64,000 nucleotides of DNA from Paracoccaceae bacterium (GCA_902602765.1 CACKSH010000001.1:1-64000), one strand, 5' to 3'. Counted from the stretch's first letter, positions 9,905 to 20,764 are shown. Numbers and translations: made by a program. Notes: generated by a model not told the origin, from the letters alone.

Positions 9905-10909
9905 TTACGACAATTTTTGTCCAATTAGTGAGGCAACATCTGTCATTCTGCATGAGAATGCCCATTCATTATCGTACCAAGCGAGTATTCTGACTAGGTT
10001 TCCGCCAACTACTCTAGTTTGGTCTGGAGCAAATATCGACGAATGCGTTGTATGGTTAAAATCGATTGATACTTTTGGCTCAGGATCATATGCAAGTACT
10101 TTGCTCATAAAACCTTTAGATGCATCTTCTATAATCTCATTAATATTTTGGGTTGATACTGTCTTTTTTGATTTGAAAGTAAGATCTATAGCAGATACAT
10201 TCGGGGTCGGTACCCTAATTGCAGTTCCATCCAGCTTTCCATCTAGTTCAGGGATTACTGTGCCTATAGTTTTTGCAGCGCCAGTAGAGGTCGGGATCAT
10301 AGCCATTGCAGCAGCACGGCACCTATATAAATCGTCATGTTTTTTATCCAGCGTTGGTTGATCACCAGTATAACTGTGTATAGTAGTCATCATTCCGTGC
10401 TCAATTCCTACAGCGTTATTTAAAATTTTTGCGATTGGTGCAAGACAATTTGTAGTGCATGATCCATTTGACAAAATTTGTTCTTTTCCCGTGATTTGGT
10501 GTTCGTTAACACCAAATATAACGGTTCTGTCTACATTTTTTGCTGGCGCCGAAATTAATACCGACTTAGCCCCATTTTTAACGTGAGTTAAAGCTTTATC
10601 GTAAGTGGTGAATTTTCCAGTACATTCGAGCACAACATCACAACCTGACCAATCTAAATCGGCTGCATTATATGATGACGAGACTTCTATCGGCCCCCTC
10701 CCTAGATCTAAGCTATTTTCGTTAACTTCTACTTTGGCAGCGAAACGACCATGAACACTGTCATATCTTAAAAGATGTGCATTAGTTTCTATTGGGCCAG
10801 GTGCATTAATTTTTGAAACAACGACATCGTTTCTAGAGTATTCACTAATGCTTGCCAAGGTCGTTCGGCCAATTCGGCCAAAGCCGTTTATCCCTAGAGT
10901 TGTTGTCAT
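9905..10909 (-). CDS. gap: Type I glyceraldehyde-3-phosphate dehydrogenase, second paralog with INAP in place of INDL
   Basis: 'LGINGFGRIGRTTLAS', 'KINAPGPIETNAHLLRYDSVHG', 'SNGSCTTNCLAPI', 'AWYDNEWAFSCRM'. Confidence 0.95.
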   Translation of the reverse strand: MTTTLGINGFGRIGRTTLASISEYSRNDVVVSKINAPGPIETNAHLLRYDSVHGRFAAKVEVNENSLDLGRGPIEVSSSYNAADLDWSGCDVVLECTGKFTTYDKALTHVKNGAKSVLISAPAKNVDRTVIFGVNEHQITGKEQILSNGSCTTNCLAPIAKILNNAVGIEHGMMTTIHSYTGDQPTLDKKHDDLYRCRAAAMAMIPTSTGAAKTIGTVIPELDGKLDGTAIRVPTPNVSAIDLTFKSKKTVSTQNINEIIEDASKGFMSKVLAYDPEPKVSIDFNHTTHSSIFAPDQTRVVGGNLVRILAWYDNEWAFSCRMTDVASLIGQKLS

Positions 10910-10986
10910 GTTATCCCCAATATATGTGATTCTCTTATAACCAATATCTTAAGAATAAAAATGATAATTTTATTTAAAATTAGCAT

Positions 10987-11030
10987 GTTAGCGATAAAAC
11001 TATATGTTTGCGCAAACAGTTAGCGCAAAC
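10987..11030. promoter_or_regulatory. Cluster of three LacI-type operator half/whole palindromes upstream of the second gap gene
   Basis: GTTAGCGATAAA (10987-10998), GTTTGCGCAAAC (11006-11017, perfect palindrome), GTTAGCGCAAAC (11019-11030). Confidence 0.5.
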
Positions 11031-11082
11031 TAATTTAGTTCCGAATTAATGCCAAGGAAAATTAATTATTGATAGTTAAAAA

Positions 11083-13101
11083 TTACAAAAGATTTGTTGC
11101 TTCCTTAACAATTCTATCTGGTGTAATTCCGAAATGACTGAACAAAACCTCAGCGGGAGCAGATGCGCCAAAAGTTGTCATGCCTATAAAGGCAGATTTG
11201 TTTGCTTTTGCCCTTTGACCCAAAAGCCATTCATCCCAACCGAGCCGTACTCCTGCTTCGATACCAATTCTAATTGACTGTTCATTAGGTAATACACGTT
11301 TTTTGTAGAGTTTATCTTGTTGCGAAAATAATTCCATGCAAGGCATCGATACCACTCTCGTTCCTATTCCTTTTTCTTGTAATAACTCACGTGCTTTTAA
11401 AGCTATAGAAACTTCAGACCCAGTTGCGATCAGTATAACCCGTCTGGTTGTTGAAGCTTCTTCTAAAATATATGCACCTTTAGAAACTAGGTTAGCCATT
11501 TGATGTTTTCGTCTAACAGTTGGGAGGTTTTGTCTAGATAAAGCTATAACAGATGGAGTTTTTGTTTTGGATAGCGCTATCTCCCAGCTTTCGGCAGTTT
11601 CAATGGTATCGGCAGGTCGAAATACTAAAGTATTTGGAGTGGACCGTGATATAGCGAGGTGCTCCACAGGCTGGTGGGTTGGGCCATCTTCTCCGAGTCC
11701 AATACTATCATGCGTCATAACGAAAATGGTTGGTATTCTCATAAGAGCGGCAAGTCGCATTGCTGGTCTCGCGTAATCGGTAAAGCACATGAAAGTTCCA
11801 CCATAAGGTCGGATACCTCCATGCAGTGCCATGCCATTCATTGCCGCGGCCATGGCGTGCTCTCGAATACCGTAGTGTATGTAGCGACCTTTTCGATTAG
11901 ATCTATCAAATATTTTCATGTCCGTTGATTTAGTATTATTTGAACCAGTCAGATCTGCCGAGCCCCCAATTGTTTCTCTCATAACACTATTTACCACGTT
12001 TAGTGTTAGTTCACTAGATTTCCGTGTTGCTATTGTCGGTGATGCAGCACTATTTTCTTTCTTAAATTTCCGAATGACCGTACTTAATTTTTTTGGGGCA
12101 TCCCCAGAAAAAATCCTATCAAACTCAGACTTTTGCGCACTTGATAGATTTTCAACTTTAGATTGCCATGAAATAAATGTTTTCTGTCCGTTGCGGCCGG
12201 CTTCTTCCCACTGGTCTTTAATTGGTTTTGGAATATCAAATGGCTTATGGTTCCATTTGTAAACTTGTCTTGCACTTTTAATTAATTCAGGATCGGTTAA
12301 GGCTCCATGTCCTTTAGAAGTGTCCTGCGCAGTGGTGCCGATTGCGATATGAGTTTTACAAGCGATCATGGTGGGTTTTTCTGAACTTTTCGCTGCCAAG
12401 ATCGCTGCGTTGATTTCCTCTGGGTCATGACCGTCTATTTCGATAACCGACCAGCCTGAGGCCTCAAAGCGTATTTTCTGATTAGTTGAATCGGCAAGAT
12501 TTACAGGACCGTCTATAGTAATATTATTGTTGTCCCAAAAGACGATAAGCTTGTTGAGATTGAGATGCCCAGCAAGGCTGATAGCTTCCTGACTGACCCC
12601 TTCCATTAGACATCCGTCTCCAGCGATAACATAAGTATAGTGATCGATAATATTTGGTCCAAATCTGTCACGAAGGCTTTCTTCTGCTATCGCGAAGCCT
12701 ACGGAATTTGCTATTCCTTGTCCGAGTGGACCAGTAGTTGTCTCGATTACATCTGATAGAAAATTTTCTGGATGCCCTGCTGTTTTTTTGCCAAGCTGCC
12801 TAAAATTTTTAAGTTGATCGATGTCAAAATCTGAATAACCACAAAGGTGCGCAATACTATAGAGAAGCATTGATCCGTGGCCGGCCGATAAAATAAATCT
12901 ATCTCTATCAGGCCAATTAGGGTGTTGTGTGCTAAATTTAAGATGTTTTTCGAATAAAACCGTTGCAACGTCTGCCATCCCAATTGGCATACCTGAATGA
13001 CCGGAATTTGCGGCGGCTACGGCGTCCAGTGTTAAAATGCGAATTGCATTGGCTTTTTCCCAATGCTTTGGGTGAAGTGCTCGAAGTTTTTCAAGTTCCA
13101 T
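11083..13101 (-). CDS. tkt: Transketolase
   Basis: 672 aa. 'ANAIRILTLDAVAAANSGHSGMPIGMADVA', 'GDGCLMEGVSQEAISLAGHLNLNKLIVFWDNNNITIDG', 'YGGTFMCFTDYARPAMRLAALM', 'THDSIGLGEDGPTHQPVEH'. Confidence 0.97.
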   Translation of the reverse strand: MELEKLRALHPKHWEKANAIRILTLDAVAAANSGHSGMPIGMADVATVLFEKHLKFSTQHPNWPDRDRFILSAGHGSMLLYSIAHLCGYSDFDIDQLKNFRQLGKKTAGHPENFLSDVIETTTGPLGQGIANSVGFAIAEESLRDRFGPNIIDHYTYVIAGDGCLMEGVSQEAISLAGHLNLNKLIVFWDNNNITIDGPVNLADSTNQKIRFEASGWSVIEIDGHDPEEINAAILAAKSSEKPTMIACKTHIAIGTTAQDTSKGHGALTDPELIKSARQVYKWNHKPFDIPKPIKDQWEEAGRNGQKTFISWQSKVENLSSAQKSEFDRIFSGDAPKKLSTVIRKFKKENSAASPTIATRKSSELTLNVVNSVMRETIGGSADLTGSNNTKSTDMKIFDRSNRKGRYIHYGIREHAMAAAMNGMALHGGIRPYGGTFMCFTDYARPAMRLAALMRIPTIFVMTHDSIGLGEDGPTHQPVEHLAISRSTPNTLVFRPADTIETAESWEIALSKTKTPSVIALSRQNLPTVRRKHQMANLVSKGAYILEEASTTRRVILIATGSEVSIALKARELLQEKGIGTRVVSMPCMELFSQQDKLYKKRVLPNEQSIRIGIEAGVRLGWDEWLLGQRAKANKSAFIGMTTFGASAPAEVLFSHFGITPDRIVKEATNLL

Positions 13102-13303
13102 CTAAGTTTGGGTCCTTCAGAAAATTAGAATATATCACTCCTTAACACGAGTACTGCGAAGTTCAAGTAAACAGTTAGAAGATATTTATAGAGATTAATT
13201 TTTAATAAATAAGCAAACTTAATCTATGAAAAATTTCGAAACAGGTTTATAAAATAAAAAACGCCAGTAATTTATCCAAGTGGATTTGATTAAAGGATAA
13301 GAT

Positions 13304-13591
13304 ATGAATCAAATAGTTGATTTTGAACGTAGAATTGAGTTTGCGTTGGACGAAATAGAGCGTGTGGTATCTCAATATTCAAAAAGCTCTAACCTTGATA
13401 CTGAGCAGGTAAGCACTGAATTAACGGATCTCACTTCTGAGAACGAAAGGCTTGAAGCGTTAATTGAGAAATTAAAATTAGAGCACAATAAAGAGGTACA
13501 AGCTTTACTAGCTGAAAGAGATGAAGAGCGAGCAACTGTGAAAGAACTTTATAAGAGATTAACTGAAGTAGTTGAAAATCCTGGAGATTGA
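13304..13591 (+). CDS. Small coiled-coil protein preceding zapA (DUF4164-like)
   Basis: 95 aa, strongly predicted coiled coil ('DLTSENERLEALIEKLKLEHNKEVQALLAERDEE'); overlaps the zapA start. Confidence 0.75.
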   Translation: MNQIVDFERRIEFALDEIERVVSQYSKSSNLDTEQVSTELTDLTSENERLEALIEKLKLEHNKEVQALLAERDEERATVKELYKRLTEVVENPGD

Positions 13592-13977
13592 AGCTGATGC
13601 CTGAAATAAAGTTAACGATAGGAGGTAGAGATTTTGAAGTTGTTTGCCAAGAGGGCGAAGAAAATTTTCTCACCGACGCGGCGAATTTGCTAAACTCCGA
13701 ATCTCAAAAATTGGTTTCACAGTTGGGTAGATTGTCGGAGTCTCGAATGCTGCTTATGGCAGGGTTAATGTTGGCTGACAGAATGATAAATGCAGAGAAA
13801 TCGTTTGCCGAGCGAGAGCTGTTAATTAAGCAAAGAGAAACTGAATTAGATAAAGCGTTATCTGCGGCCAAGGCTACTTCTGAAAGTAAGCCAGCGTTTG
13901 CAAATGAAATTTCCGATCTATTATCTAAAACCGCAACACGTCTAGAAAAGGTAGCTAAATTAACCTCAAATCATTAA
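13588..13977 (+). CDS. zapA: Cell division protein ZapA
   Basis: 'KLTIGGRDFEVVCQEGEENFLTDAANLLNSE', 'SESRMLLMAGLMLADRM'. Confidence 0.88.
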   Translation: MKLMPEIKLTIGGRDFEVVCQEGEENFLTDAANLLNSESQKLVSQLGRLSESRMLLMAGLMLADRMINAEKSFAERELLIKQRETELDKALSAAKATSESKPAFANEISDLLSKTATRLEKVAKLTSNH

Positions 13978-14000
13978 TTTTTATATTGATTTGGTAATAA

Positions 14001-14363
14001 TCAAGCGTTAGCTTCACGTATTTTTTCTGCAGCATCTTTGTCGAATTCAATACCCTTTTTTTCAAACAAGCTATCAAGCTCACCAGATAGAGCCATCTCT
14101 GTTATTATATCACAGCCTCCAATAAACTCTCCTTCCACGTATAGCTGTGGAATTGTTGGCCAGTCCGAAAAGTCTTTTATTCCTTGCCTTACAACTTCAT
14201 CAGCAAGTACGTTAATATCTTCATAATCTACGCCTATATAATTAAGAACGCCCGCAACTTTGCTCGAGAACCCACACTGAGGCATTGATTTATTACCTTT
14301 CATGTAAAGTACTACTTTGTTTTCTTCGATAGTTTTTTTAATTTTTTCATTTACGTCAGACAT
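14001..14363 (-). CDS. grxD: Grx4-family monothiol glutaredoxin
   Basis: 'VVLYMKGNKSMPQCGFSSKVAGVLN', 'WPTIPQLYVEGEFIGGCDI'; CGFS active site. Confidence 0.96.
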   Translation of the reverse strand: MSDVNEKIKKTIEENKVVLYMKGNKSMPQCGFSSKVAGVLNYIGVDYEDINVLADEVVRQGIKDFSDWPTIPQLYVEGEFIGGCDIITEMALSGELDSLFEKKGIEFDKDAAEKIREANA

Positions 14364-14376
14364 ACTTTTTCCTTTA

Positions 14377-14622
14377 CTAGTCAGATGGGGCTTTCGTTGT
14401 GAGTGCTAATGCATGTAGTTCGCCGTTTGAACCATCCATTTTGCCTTTTAAGGCTGCATAAACTGCCCTTTGCTGCTGAACTCGGTTCATATCTTTGAAA
14501 CTTTCATCAATAACCTCTGCAGAATAATGATTTCCATCTCCTGCTAAGTCAGTAATTGTAATACTTGCATTTGGAAACTGTTCACGTATCATATTTTCAA
14601 TTTCATTTGCCTGCATAGCCAT
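14377..14622 (-). CDS. BolA family protein
   Basis: 'IREQFPNASITITDLAGDGNHYSAEVIDESFKDMNRVQQQRAVYAALKGKM'; next to grxD. Confidence 0.93.
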   Translation of the reverse strand: MAMQANEIENMIREQFPNASITITDLAGDGNHYSAEVIDESFKDMNRVQQQRAVYAALKGKMDGSNGELHALALTTKAPSD

Positions 14623-14704
14623 TTTAACTCTCCTTTCTACATCCTAAATGTTCTTTTCGCATTTGAACAAGCCAAAAAACCAGATAGTATTTAATTTTAG
14701 ATGA

Positions 14705-16864
14705 TTAGTTAAAAATTTCAGCAAAAGAAGTTCGAAAACTATTGAATAACTTTTCCTTACCAGAATAAAACTCTCCAAACTTTATTTGATCGCCCCCAAG
14801 TGTGCCAATCTTACAAATAACAACGCCTGCCTTGCGAGCATTAACAAAGAGTGCCTCAGCTTGGTCAAAATTAGATGCAATAATATATCGAGCTTGGTCT
14901 TCTCCAAAAAGGGTATCAGTGTCGGAGATATCGATTTCCATTCCAATATTCCCCATTTCAGCCAATTCAAACGCTGCTAATGCGATGCCACCGTCTGATA
15001 GATCGGTACAAGCATTTATTAATTCTCTATTGTTTAGAATGAAGTATCCATTCTGCTTTTCGGCTATTAAGTCTACATTGGGTGGTGCACCACCTTGAAG
15101 ATCAAACATTTCGTTAACAATTGCAGACTGTCCTAAATGTCCAGAAGTCTCACCTACAACGAGTAATAAATCTCCGCTGTTAATTGAGTTTAAGATTGGT
15201 TCTTCGTCTTCGTTTAAAAGTCCCACAGCACCAATTGTTGGAGTTGGTAGTATTGGCTCTCCATCTGTCTCATTATATAAACTCACATTGCCAGAGACTA
15301 TTGGCATTTCTAACTTTTTAGCAGCCTCTGCTATACCTTTTATGGCAAGAACAAGTTGACCCATAATTTCAGGCTTTTCCGGATTCCCAAAATTTAAATT
15401 ATCGGTAGAAGCAATAGGTTTTGCTCCAACAGCACAAAGATTTCGAAATGCTTCAGCTACAGCTTGCTTGCCGCCTATAAATGGATCAGCTTTTACGTAG
15501 CGTGGAGTAACATCAGCTGTAAATGCTAACTCTTTCTTGGTTCCATGTACCCTAACTAAGCCTGCCCCAGACCCAGGAGTTATTTTTGTATCAGCCATAA
15601 CCTGGCTATCATATTGTTGAAAAACCCATTGCTTTGAGCAGTAATTGGGCGAATTTATGAGAGATTGTAATCCTTCAATTGGATTAAACTTTTTCGTTTC
15701 TGGCAAAGGATTAGCTTTAGCTGGGGCTTTCCAAGACCGATCGTACTCTGGTGAATTGCCCGATAAGGCTTTTAAGGGTACTTGCGCCTTTATTTCTCCA
15801 TTGTGTTGAATAATGAAAAGATCATCTCTTATAGTTTCTCCAACAATAGCAAAGTCCAAATCCCATTTCTCAAAAATAGCCCTGCACTGAACTTCTTTTT
15901 CTGGCTTTAGAACCATTAGCATTCTTTCTTGAGACTCTGAAAGCATCATCTCGTATGCACTCATATTTTCCTCGCGGGTTGGCACCAAATCTAGATTAAG
16001 TTTTATACCGAGATTTCCTTTATCACCCATTTCTACTGCAGAACATGTTAGGCCGGCGGCACCCATATCTTGAATTGAGATAACAGCATCTGTCTTCATT
16101 AATTCCAAGCAAGCTTCTAGAAGTCTCTTCTCGGTGAAAGGATCACCTACTTGAACTGTTGGTCTTTTTTCCTCGATTGTATCGTCAAATTCAGCTGATG
16201 CCATCGTCGCTCCGCCAACGCCATCTCTGCCTGTTTTGGCTCCAAGATAAACGACCGGCATTCCAACACCTGATGCAGCTGAATAAAATATCATGTCATG
16301 ATCAACTAAGCCAGCAGCAAAAGCGTTTACTAAACAATTCCCATTATATGATTTGTCAAACCGAATTTCACCTCCGACGGTAGGAACCCCAAAGGAGTTT
16401 CCGTAACCCCCAATACCTTCCACAACACCGTGAACTAGTTCCTTTGTTCTCGGATGAGATAATTCGCCGAATGATAGGGCATTCATGGCTGCCACGGGTC
16501 TCGCGCCCATTGTAAAGACGTCTCTAAGTATACCTCCCACACCGGTTGCGGCACCCTGATGCGGTTCAATATAGCTTGGGTGGTTGTGGCTTTCCATTTT
16601 AAAAACAACAGCTTGGTTGTCCCCAATGTCCACTATTCCAGCATTCTCACCAGGTCCACATATTACATTTTTACCTTTTGTAGGAAGTAATCGTAGCCAT
16701 TTCTTAGACGATTTGTAGGAACAGTGCTCATTCCACATTGCAGAAAAGATACCTAACTCGGTAAACGTTGGTTCTCTGCCTATAATTTGCAGCAACAAAT
16801 CATATTCGCTCTTATTTAGGCCATGACTCTTAATAAGTTCCGGTGTAATTTCAGGCTCGAGCAT
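14705..16864 (-). CDS. purL: Phosphoribosylformylglycinamidine synthase subunit PurL (likely start [10 protein letters not shown])
   Basis: '[16 protein letters not shown]', '[38 protein letters not shown]', '[15 protein letters not shown]'. Confidence 0.97.
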   Translation of the reverse strand: MLEPEITPELIKSHGLNKSEYDLLLQIIGREPTFTELGIFSAMWNEHCSYKSSKKWLRLLPTKGKNVICGPGENAGIVDIGDNQAVVFKMESHNHPSYIEPHQGAATGVGGILRDVFTMGARPVAAMNALSFGELSHPRTKELVHGVVEGIGGYGNSFGVPTVGGEIRFDKSYNGNCLVNAFAAGLVDHDMIFYSAASGVGMPVVYLGAKTGRDGVGGATMASAEFDDTIEEKRPTVQVGDPFTEKRLLEACLELMKTDAVISIQDMGAAGLTCSAVEMGDKGNLGIKLNLDLVPTREENMSAYEMMLSESQERMLMVLKPEKEVQCRAIFEKWDLDFAIVGETIRDDLFIIQHNGEIKAQVPLKALSGNSPEYDRSWKAPAKANPLPETKKFNPIEGLQSLINSPNYCSKQWVFQQYDSQVMADTKITPGSGAGLVRVHGTKKELAFTADVTPRYVKADPFIGGKQAVAEAFRNLCAVGAKPIASTDNLNFGNPEKPEIMGQLVLAIKGIAEAAKKLEMPIVSGNVSLYNETDGEPILPTPTIGAVGLLNEDEEPILNSINSGDLLLVVGETSGHLGQSAIVNEMFDLQGGAPPNVDLIAEKQNGYFILNNRELINACTDLSDGGIALAAFELAEMGNIGMEIDISDTDTLFGEDQARYIIASNFDQAEALFVNARKAGVVICKIGTLGGDQIKFGEFYSGKEKLFNSFRTSFAEIFN

Positions 16865-17103
16865 ATTATTCCTTGATTTGTCACTGTTTCTAGTAATGGA
16901 TTGGTATAGTGAGAGCAATGGAAAGGTTTTAGCGTTTCTAATAACAAGCCAATGTCTCTAAATAATAGTGTACTTTAGGCAAATGTTTTTGTAGCTACAA
17001 AAAAGTCTAATTTCACTAAAGTAGACATTCGATTATTGCAGGTGGTCCCAAACTGATTAATCCTCATTGTGATCCTGAAATACTTATAATTTAGAGGCTT
17101 CTA

Positions 17104-17847
17104 ATGCAAAAAGTTTCTCACGAACTTGGATTACCGATTGGCTGCAAAGCTAAACTTGGTTTAATCGTGCTCCAATCAGATGAAACCATTGAATACGAAT
17201 TTTGGGAGTTAATATCAGGGCTTAATTTAGCTCTTCATGTAAGCCGCATTTCCAGCGACGCCAACGTATCTGAAGATGGCTTAATGGCAATGAAGAAAAA
17301 ATTGACAACTGCAGCCAGTTTGTTCCCAGAAAAATTAAGATTTGATGCTGTCGGGTATGCTTGCACTAGTGCTTCAAGTGTGATTGGCTCTGATATTGTA
17401 GCGAAAATGATAAAAAAAGGCTGTAATGCAGCACAGGTTTGCAACCCGCTGTCTTCATTAATAGAGGCTTGTAAATATAAGAAGGTAAATGATCTTTTAT
17501 TTCTAACGCCTTATGTACCTGATGTGTCTAAGATTTTAATTGAGGAGGTTCACTCTCATGGCATTAATATAAGCGTAGCAGGGACTTTTAATGAAGAGAG
17601 TGAACAAAATGTGGCTAGAATAAAACCAGGCTCAATAATTCAGGCCGTTAGTGAACTATATTCAGGACAGCCTGCAATATTTATTTCGTGTACTAACCTT
17701 CAAACACTTAGTATTATTGAGGAAATTGAAAAAAAATTTGATTGTGTTTGCTTTTCATCAAATCAAGTTTTGATTTGGAATATGTTACGCTTAGCCAATG
17801 TTGAGCACAGTTTAATAGGTTTTGGAAAACTTTTTAGTGATATCTAA
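17104..17847 (+). CDS. Asp/Glu racemase superfamily protein (maleate isomerase-like)
   Basis: Two candidate catalytic Cys contexts, 'GYACTSASSVIG' and 'AIFISCTNLQTL', at superfamily-typical positions; 247 aa. Confidence 0.75.
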   Translation: MQKVSHELGLPIGCKAKLGLIVLQSDETIEYEFWELISGLNLALHVSRISSDANVSEDGLMAMKKKLTTAASLFPEKLRFDAVGYACTSASSVIGSDIVAKMIKKGCNAAQVCNPLSSLIEACKYKKVNDLLFLTPYVPDVSKILIEEVHSHGINISVAGTFNEESEQNVARIKPGSIIQAVSELYSGQPAIFISCTNLQTLSIIEEIEKKFDCVCFSSNQVLIWNMLRLANVEHSLIGFGKLFSDI

Positions 17848-17952
17848 AAGCAAAGATTGCTATCATCTGAAAACATTTAAATTTTACAGGTCGAACGATG
17901 CCTAAATATAAAACAATAAATATACTATTAATTGGGGTAGTAGTCTAACATT

Positions 17953-18876
17953 TTAACTTGCTTTTAAATTAGCTTTGTCGTGCTCAAGTTTTATTTTTTT
18001 TCTGTGTTCAATTATTTCGTCTTGGACGAAATCACGAAATGTTTCAATTTTTTTTGAATGACGTAGTTCTTCTGGATAAGCGAGATAGACAGGCACTTCA
18101 ACAGACTCGACGTCTTGCAATACCCTCTGAACTCCATCAAAATCCTGAGTGACATAATCTGGTAAAACTCCAATTCCCAGATCATGAATTACTGCCTGTA
18201 ATACTCCGAAGTAATTATTAACCGTTAGCATGGATGGGAGATTATATTTTATTAACTTTTGGACGAGTTCCATCCCTGCACCTACCTGTGCAGACTTCGG
18301 ATTTTGACAGATAAGCCTGTGCTTTTTCATATCCTCAAGTGTTTGAGGGTTGCCATTTTGAGATAAGTAACGCGGCGAAGCATATAGCCGCATCCTGACA
18401 GTCATAAGTCTTTTTCTAATTAAATCGGCTTGGCTAGGTTCTTTCATTCGAATTGCTACATCCGCTTCACGCATTGGTAAATCCAGTACTCGCTCCTCAA
18501 GCATAAGATCAATTTTAAGCTGCGGATAATCGTCGTAGAGCTTTGGTAATCGGGGAGCCAACCATAATGATCCGAAACCTATTGTCGTAGTAACTCGTAA
18601 TTCTCCATATATTTCTTCCTCGCTATCTTTAATTCTCGCAGATGCAGCCTCTATTCTTTTGGACATTGATATTGTTGCATCAAATAACAACTCGCCTTGT
18701 TCGGTTAAAATTAATCCTCTGGCGTGTCTGTGAAATAAAATAGTGTTTAAGCTTTCTTCAAGAGCTCTAATTTGACGGCTTACTGCGGATTGAGATAAAT
18801 GCAGTGTGTCTCCAGCATGAGTTAAGCTGCCAGCACCCGCCACTGCATGAAAAATTCTTAGTTTGTCCCAGTCCAT
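17953..18876 (-). CDS. LysR family transcriptional regulator
   Basis: 'LRIFHAVAGAGSLTHAGDTLHLSQSAVSRQIRALEESLNTILFHRHARGLILTEQGELL' HTH. Confidence 0.95.
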   Translation of the reverse strand: MDWDKLRIFHAVAGAGSLTHAGDTLHLSQSAVSRQIRALEESLNTILFHRHARGLILTEQGELLFDATISMSKRIEAASARIKDSEEEIYGELRVTTTIGFGSLWLAPRLPKLYDDYPQLKIDLMLEERVLDLPMREADVAIRMKEPSQADLIRKRLMTVRMRLYASPRYLSQNGNPQTLEDMKKHRLICQNPKSAQVGAGMELVQKLIKYNLPSMLTVNNYFGVLQAVIHDLGIGVLPDYVTQDFDGVQRVLQDVESVEVPVYLAYPEELRHSKKIETFRDFVQDEIIEHRKKIKLEHDKANLKAS

Positions 18877-19036
18877 TAATATCCCTGTAATTTTGAATTA
18901 TTCTTAAACTAATTCATTAAAATTTCAATTAATTAAGTATCTGAAGCAAAAAAATTCTTATTGTTTTCGATGCTACTGGATAATTTTCATTTATTAATAT
19001 AGTGGCCGTAGCGAACAACAATATCATTAGATTTTT

Positions 19037-19918
19037 ATGTATAAAAACGTAAATTATGACGTAAGTTATGCCCACTCCGCACAGAGCAAATTAGGTAGGG
19101 CCATTATAAGGTGTTTGGAGAATGCTACTGGTAGATCGGCACTCTTGAGCCGTTCGCCAAATTTGCGAACAAACATGCATTATATAGAAAATTTGTGGCA
19201 CTCAATAATGGAAAGTTATGGGGTTACTATAGATATAATGCAGGGTGAATTGGGGGATATCCCTGTTGACCAGCCATTTATAGTCGTGGCCAATCACCCA
19301 TATGGTATCTTAGATGGTTTGGTGATGGGGTCTGTACTGGCTCAAAGTGGAGCAAACTTTAAAATTATTGCAAATGATATTTTTAATAAAGCACGGGAAA
19401 TTAGTGACAAAATCCTCCCTATTTCATTCAAAAATACTAGTGAAGCGATATCATTAAATTTGAGAACCAGAGAAAATGCAATCACGCATTTATCTCATGG
19501 AGGCGCAATTGGAATTTTCCCTGGAGGAACTGTGTCCACTTCATCAAAATTATTTTCTCAACCAGCAGATCCAGCATGGAGATCATTTACAGCTAAAATG
19601 ATATTTAAATCAAATGCTTTGGTTGTTCCTATTTTTTTTGATGGCAATACCAGCAGAATATTTCAATTAGCTAGTCATTTACATCCTACTATAAGAGCTG
19701 GTTTGTTGCTGCGTGAATTTAAGTTGCGTTTAGACAAACCTGTAAGGATAGTAATTGGCAAACCCATTCCGCGATGTAGAATGGATCTTTTTAAAAATGA
19801 CTCTAGAAAAATTATGGATTTTTTGAGACTTGAAACTTACAAGCTATCACCAAATAAAAATCAGACTTTTGACTACGGATATGAGTTCGAACATAAACAT
19901 AGAAATATAAAGGTGTAA
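19037..19918 (+). CDS. Lysophospholipid/1-acylglycerol-3-phosphate acyltransferase family protein
   Basis: 'VVANHPYGILDGLVMGSVL' (HX4D-type motif), 'GGAIGIFPGGTVSTS'. Confidence 0.85.
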   Translation: MYKNVNYDVSYAHSAQSKLGRAIIRCLENATGRSALLSRSPNLRTNMHYIENLWHSIMESYGVTIDIMQGELGDIPVDQPFIVVANHPYGILDGLVMGSVLAQSGANFKIIANDIFNKAREISDKILPISFKNTSEAISLNLRTRENAITHLSHGGAIGIFPGGTVSTSSKLFSQPADPAWRSFTAKMIFKSNALVVPIFFDGNTSRIFQLASHLHPTIRAGLLLREFKLRLDKPVRIVIGKPIPRCRMDLFKNDSRKIMDFLRLETYKLSPNKNQTFDYGYEFEHKHRNIKV

Positions 19919-19921
19919 TAA

Positions 19922-20734
19922 ATGGCCGTAGGAATCTTTGACTCTGGTCTTGGTGGTTTGACCGTTCTCGAATCTGTGTCGCAAAGAATGCCCACCCAGT
20001 CTTTCATCTATTTTGGTGATAACGCAAATACACCTTATGGAGTAAGGGAGCCTGCTGATATTTATAAATTGACTACTATTGGTTTGGAAAAGTTATGGGA
20101 TGAAGGCTGTGATTTGGTCATTTTAGCTTGCAATACAGCGTCTGCGGCAGCCTTGCGATCAATACAAGAAAATTTCCTACCGGAAGGTAAACGCTGTTTA
20201 GGCGTTTTTGTGCCATTAATTGAAGCTCTAACAGAGCGCAACTGGGGGGATAACTCAGCGCCAAGGGAGGTTTCTATTAAAAAGGTTGCGCTTTTTGCTA
20301 CTCCGGCAACCGTTTCAAGTAGAGCTTTTCAACGTGAACTAGCATTTCGCGCTATTGGGGTTGATGTTGAGGCACAGGCATGTGGAGGAGTTGTCGATGC
20401 AATTGAAGAGGGAGATCTCGTACTGGCAGAAAGCTTAGTGCGTAGCCATGTTGAAGCCCTAATAAGAAAAATGCCGTCTCCCGAGGCTGCAGTTCTTGGA
20501 TGTACGCATTATCCGATCTTGGAAACGATTTTTAAGGAAACTTTAGGTCCTAACGTGGAGGTCTTGTCTCAGGCTGCCTTGGTAGCAGAAAGTTTACTGG
20601 ATTACTTGGATAGGCACCCAAATATGACAGGAACTGGAACAGTTTCCAAATTTATAACGACTGGAGACCCCAGAAAAGTTTCTGAACGTGCGACACAGTT
20701 TTTAAAACGTAAGATTGACTTCGAGCACTGTTAA
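19922..20734 (+). CDS. murI: Glutamate racemase
   Basis: '[17 protein letters not shown]', '[13 protein letters not shown]', '[12 protein letters not shown]', '[12 protein letters not shown]'. Confidence 0.96.
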   Translation: MAVGIFDSGLGGLTVLESVSQRMPTQSFIYFGDNANTPYGVREPADIYKLTTIGLEKLWDEGCDLVILACNTASAAALRSIQENFLPEGKRCLGVFVPLIEALTERNWGDNSAPREVSIKKVALFATPATVSSRAFQRELAFRAIGVDVEAQACGGVVDAIEEGDLVLAESLVRSHVEALIRKMPSPEAAVLGCTHYPILETIFKETLGPNVEVLSQAALVAESLLDYLDRHPNMTGTGTVSKFITTGDPRKVSERATQFLKRKIDFEHC

Positions 20735-20764
20735 ATCTTAAGTTTTATTAAAAAGAGAATACGC

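Noticed and set aside
11570-11581. Palindrome GATAGCGCTATC resembling the gap operators
   Set aside because: It lies deep in the tkt coding region and the sequence is constrained by codons; no promoter context.
17899-17949. 16-codon hydrophobic ORF MPKYKTINILLIGVVV after the racemase-like gene
   Set aside because: Too short to support, with no terminator or conserved context.
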